From Marinosulfonomonas sp. (GTDB lineage Bacteria > Pseudomonadota > Alphaproteobacteria > Rhodobacterales > Rhodobacteraceae), in the NCBI GenBank assembly GCA_022712735.1, contig JAFLKA010000050.1, forward strand, positions 1 through 8,234: a stretch of DNA of 8,234 bases, read 5' to 3'. The notes beneath the pieces were generated by a model, which had not been told where the DNA came from, did not search any database, and saw only the letters and a list, made by a program, of their open reading frames with translations. The number at the start of each line of letters is the position of its first letter. The stretch's first letter is position 1. The translations under genes were made by a program, and so were the position numbers. This document shows positions 7,722-8,234 of this stretch, one piece after another.

Positions 7722-8234
7722 TATGCTGGCGGCTCCGGATGATGTAGCCAGCAACGCACGCGGCGGGTCTTGTCGGATGTTTGATACAACGGAGGCTCGG
7801 CGCGCGCACATGGCGCGTGGGCCGCAGGGCAGCGGTCGCGGTAGCGGCAGCCGGTGGGCAGGTGCAGCAGGTTCGGAACGATGCCGGGAATCGCCTTAAG
7901 GGCGGTGCCACGCGAATGCCCGTGGGGAATGGATTCAAGCAGACCTTGGGTGTAGGGGTGCAATGGTTCCTCGAAAAGGTCGCCAACGCTGGCTTCTTCC
8001 ATCACCACGCCCGCGTACATCACGGCCACCTTTTGCGCCATTTCAGCAATCACACCCATGTCGTGGGTGATCAGCAGGATGGCGGCGCCATCGGTGTTCT
8101 TTAGATCAATCATCAGGTCGAGGATTTGCGCCTGCACCGTGACATCCAGCGCGGTTGTGGGCTCGTCCGCCAGCAACAGGCGGGGCGCGCAGGCCATGGC
8201 CATAGCGATCATCACCCGCTGGCGCATGCCGCCG
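7721..8234 (-). CDS. OppD/DppD-type peptide ABC transporter ATP-binding protein (5' end outside window)
   Basis: Only the last 170 residues are present; the gene enters from the right edge inside the ABC signature (GGMRQRV). Walker [10 protein letters not shown]-loop TALDV and the H-loop in LLITHDMG follow, so the NTPase half is normal here. The C-terminal part has [26 protein letters not shown] and four cysteines with spacing C-x5-C-x6-C-x18-C, the same as its downstream partner. [13 protein letters not shown] and the PGxVPxLxxLPxGC motif are typical of the OppD/DppD paralogue rather than OppF/DppF. The stop TAA overlaps the next start by one base (TAATG), implying translational coupling. 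The Walker A region, permeases and binding protein should lie to the right of the window. Confidence 0.9.

Noticed and set aside
7722..7811. 30-residue N-terminal extension of the OppF-like protein
   Set aside because: It overlaps the end of the OppD-like gene, has no family similarity, and the TAATG-coupled ATG at 7721 gives the normal N-terminus.

Overview
The window looks like chromosomal DNA of an alphaproteobacterium, most probably a Rhodobacteraceae/Roseobacter-type organism. This rests on moderately high GC, codon use, and the gene types present (an MttB-like methyltransferase, a TMADH-like demethylase, amino-acid and peptide ABC importers). It is a judgement from family resemblance; no search was run.

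Left part (+ strand, about 110-3663): two tightly packed, apparently intact genes. The first is a member of the trimethylamine methyltransferase (MttB, COG5598) superfamily with no in-frame amber codon, so it is a non-pyrrolysine member. The second is a TMADH / 2,4-dienoyl-CoA-reductase-like flavoprotein with an old-yellow-enzyme TIM barrel, a reduced cysteine site and an FAD/NAD(P)-type domain. Together they suggest catabolism of an N-methylated compound (a betaine, N-methyl amino acid or methylamine). The exact substrate cannot be read from the sequence.

Middle part (+ strand, about 3660-4819): the wreck of a polar amino-acid ABC importer operon. A substrate-binding-protein gene survives only as a fragment with at least two apparent frameshifts and missing ends. 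A stem-loop follows it. The start of a membrane protein, probably the permease, is then joined in frame to the ATPase gene after its Walker A region. Probably the importer once served the two catabolic genes upstream and was lost by deletions.

Right part (- strand, 8234 down to 5016): a compact operon of an OppD/DppD-type ATPase (cut by the window edge), an OppF/DppF-type ATPase (TAATG overlap) and an amidase-signature hydrolase 18 bases further on with a strong ribosome binding site. The likely logic is uptake of a peptide- or amide-like compound followed by amide hydrolysis. This operon converges on the decayed importer. The roughly 200-base gap between them (4820-5015) holds overlapping inverted repeats and a weak candidate terminator for the amidase transcript.

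I see no RNA gene, CRISPR array, insertion sequence or phage gene. No wholly new system is evident. The most interesting points are the deletion-fused ABC remnant and the altered Fe-S motif of the flavoprotein.
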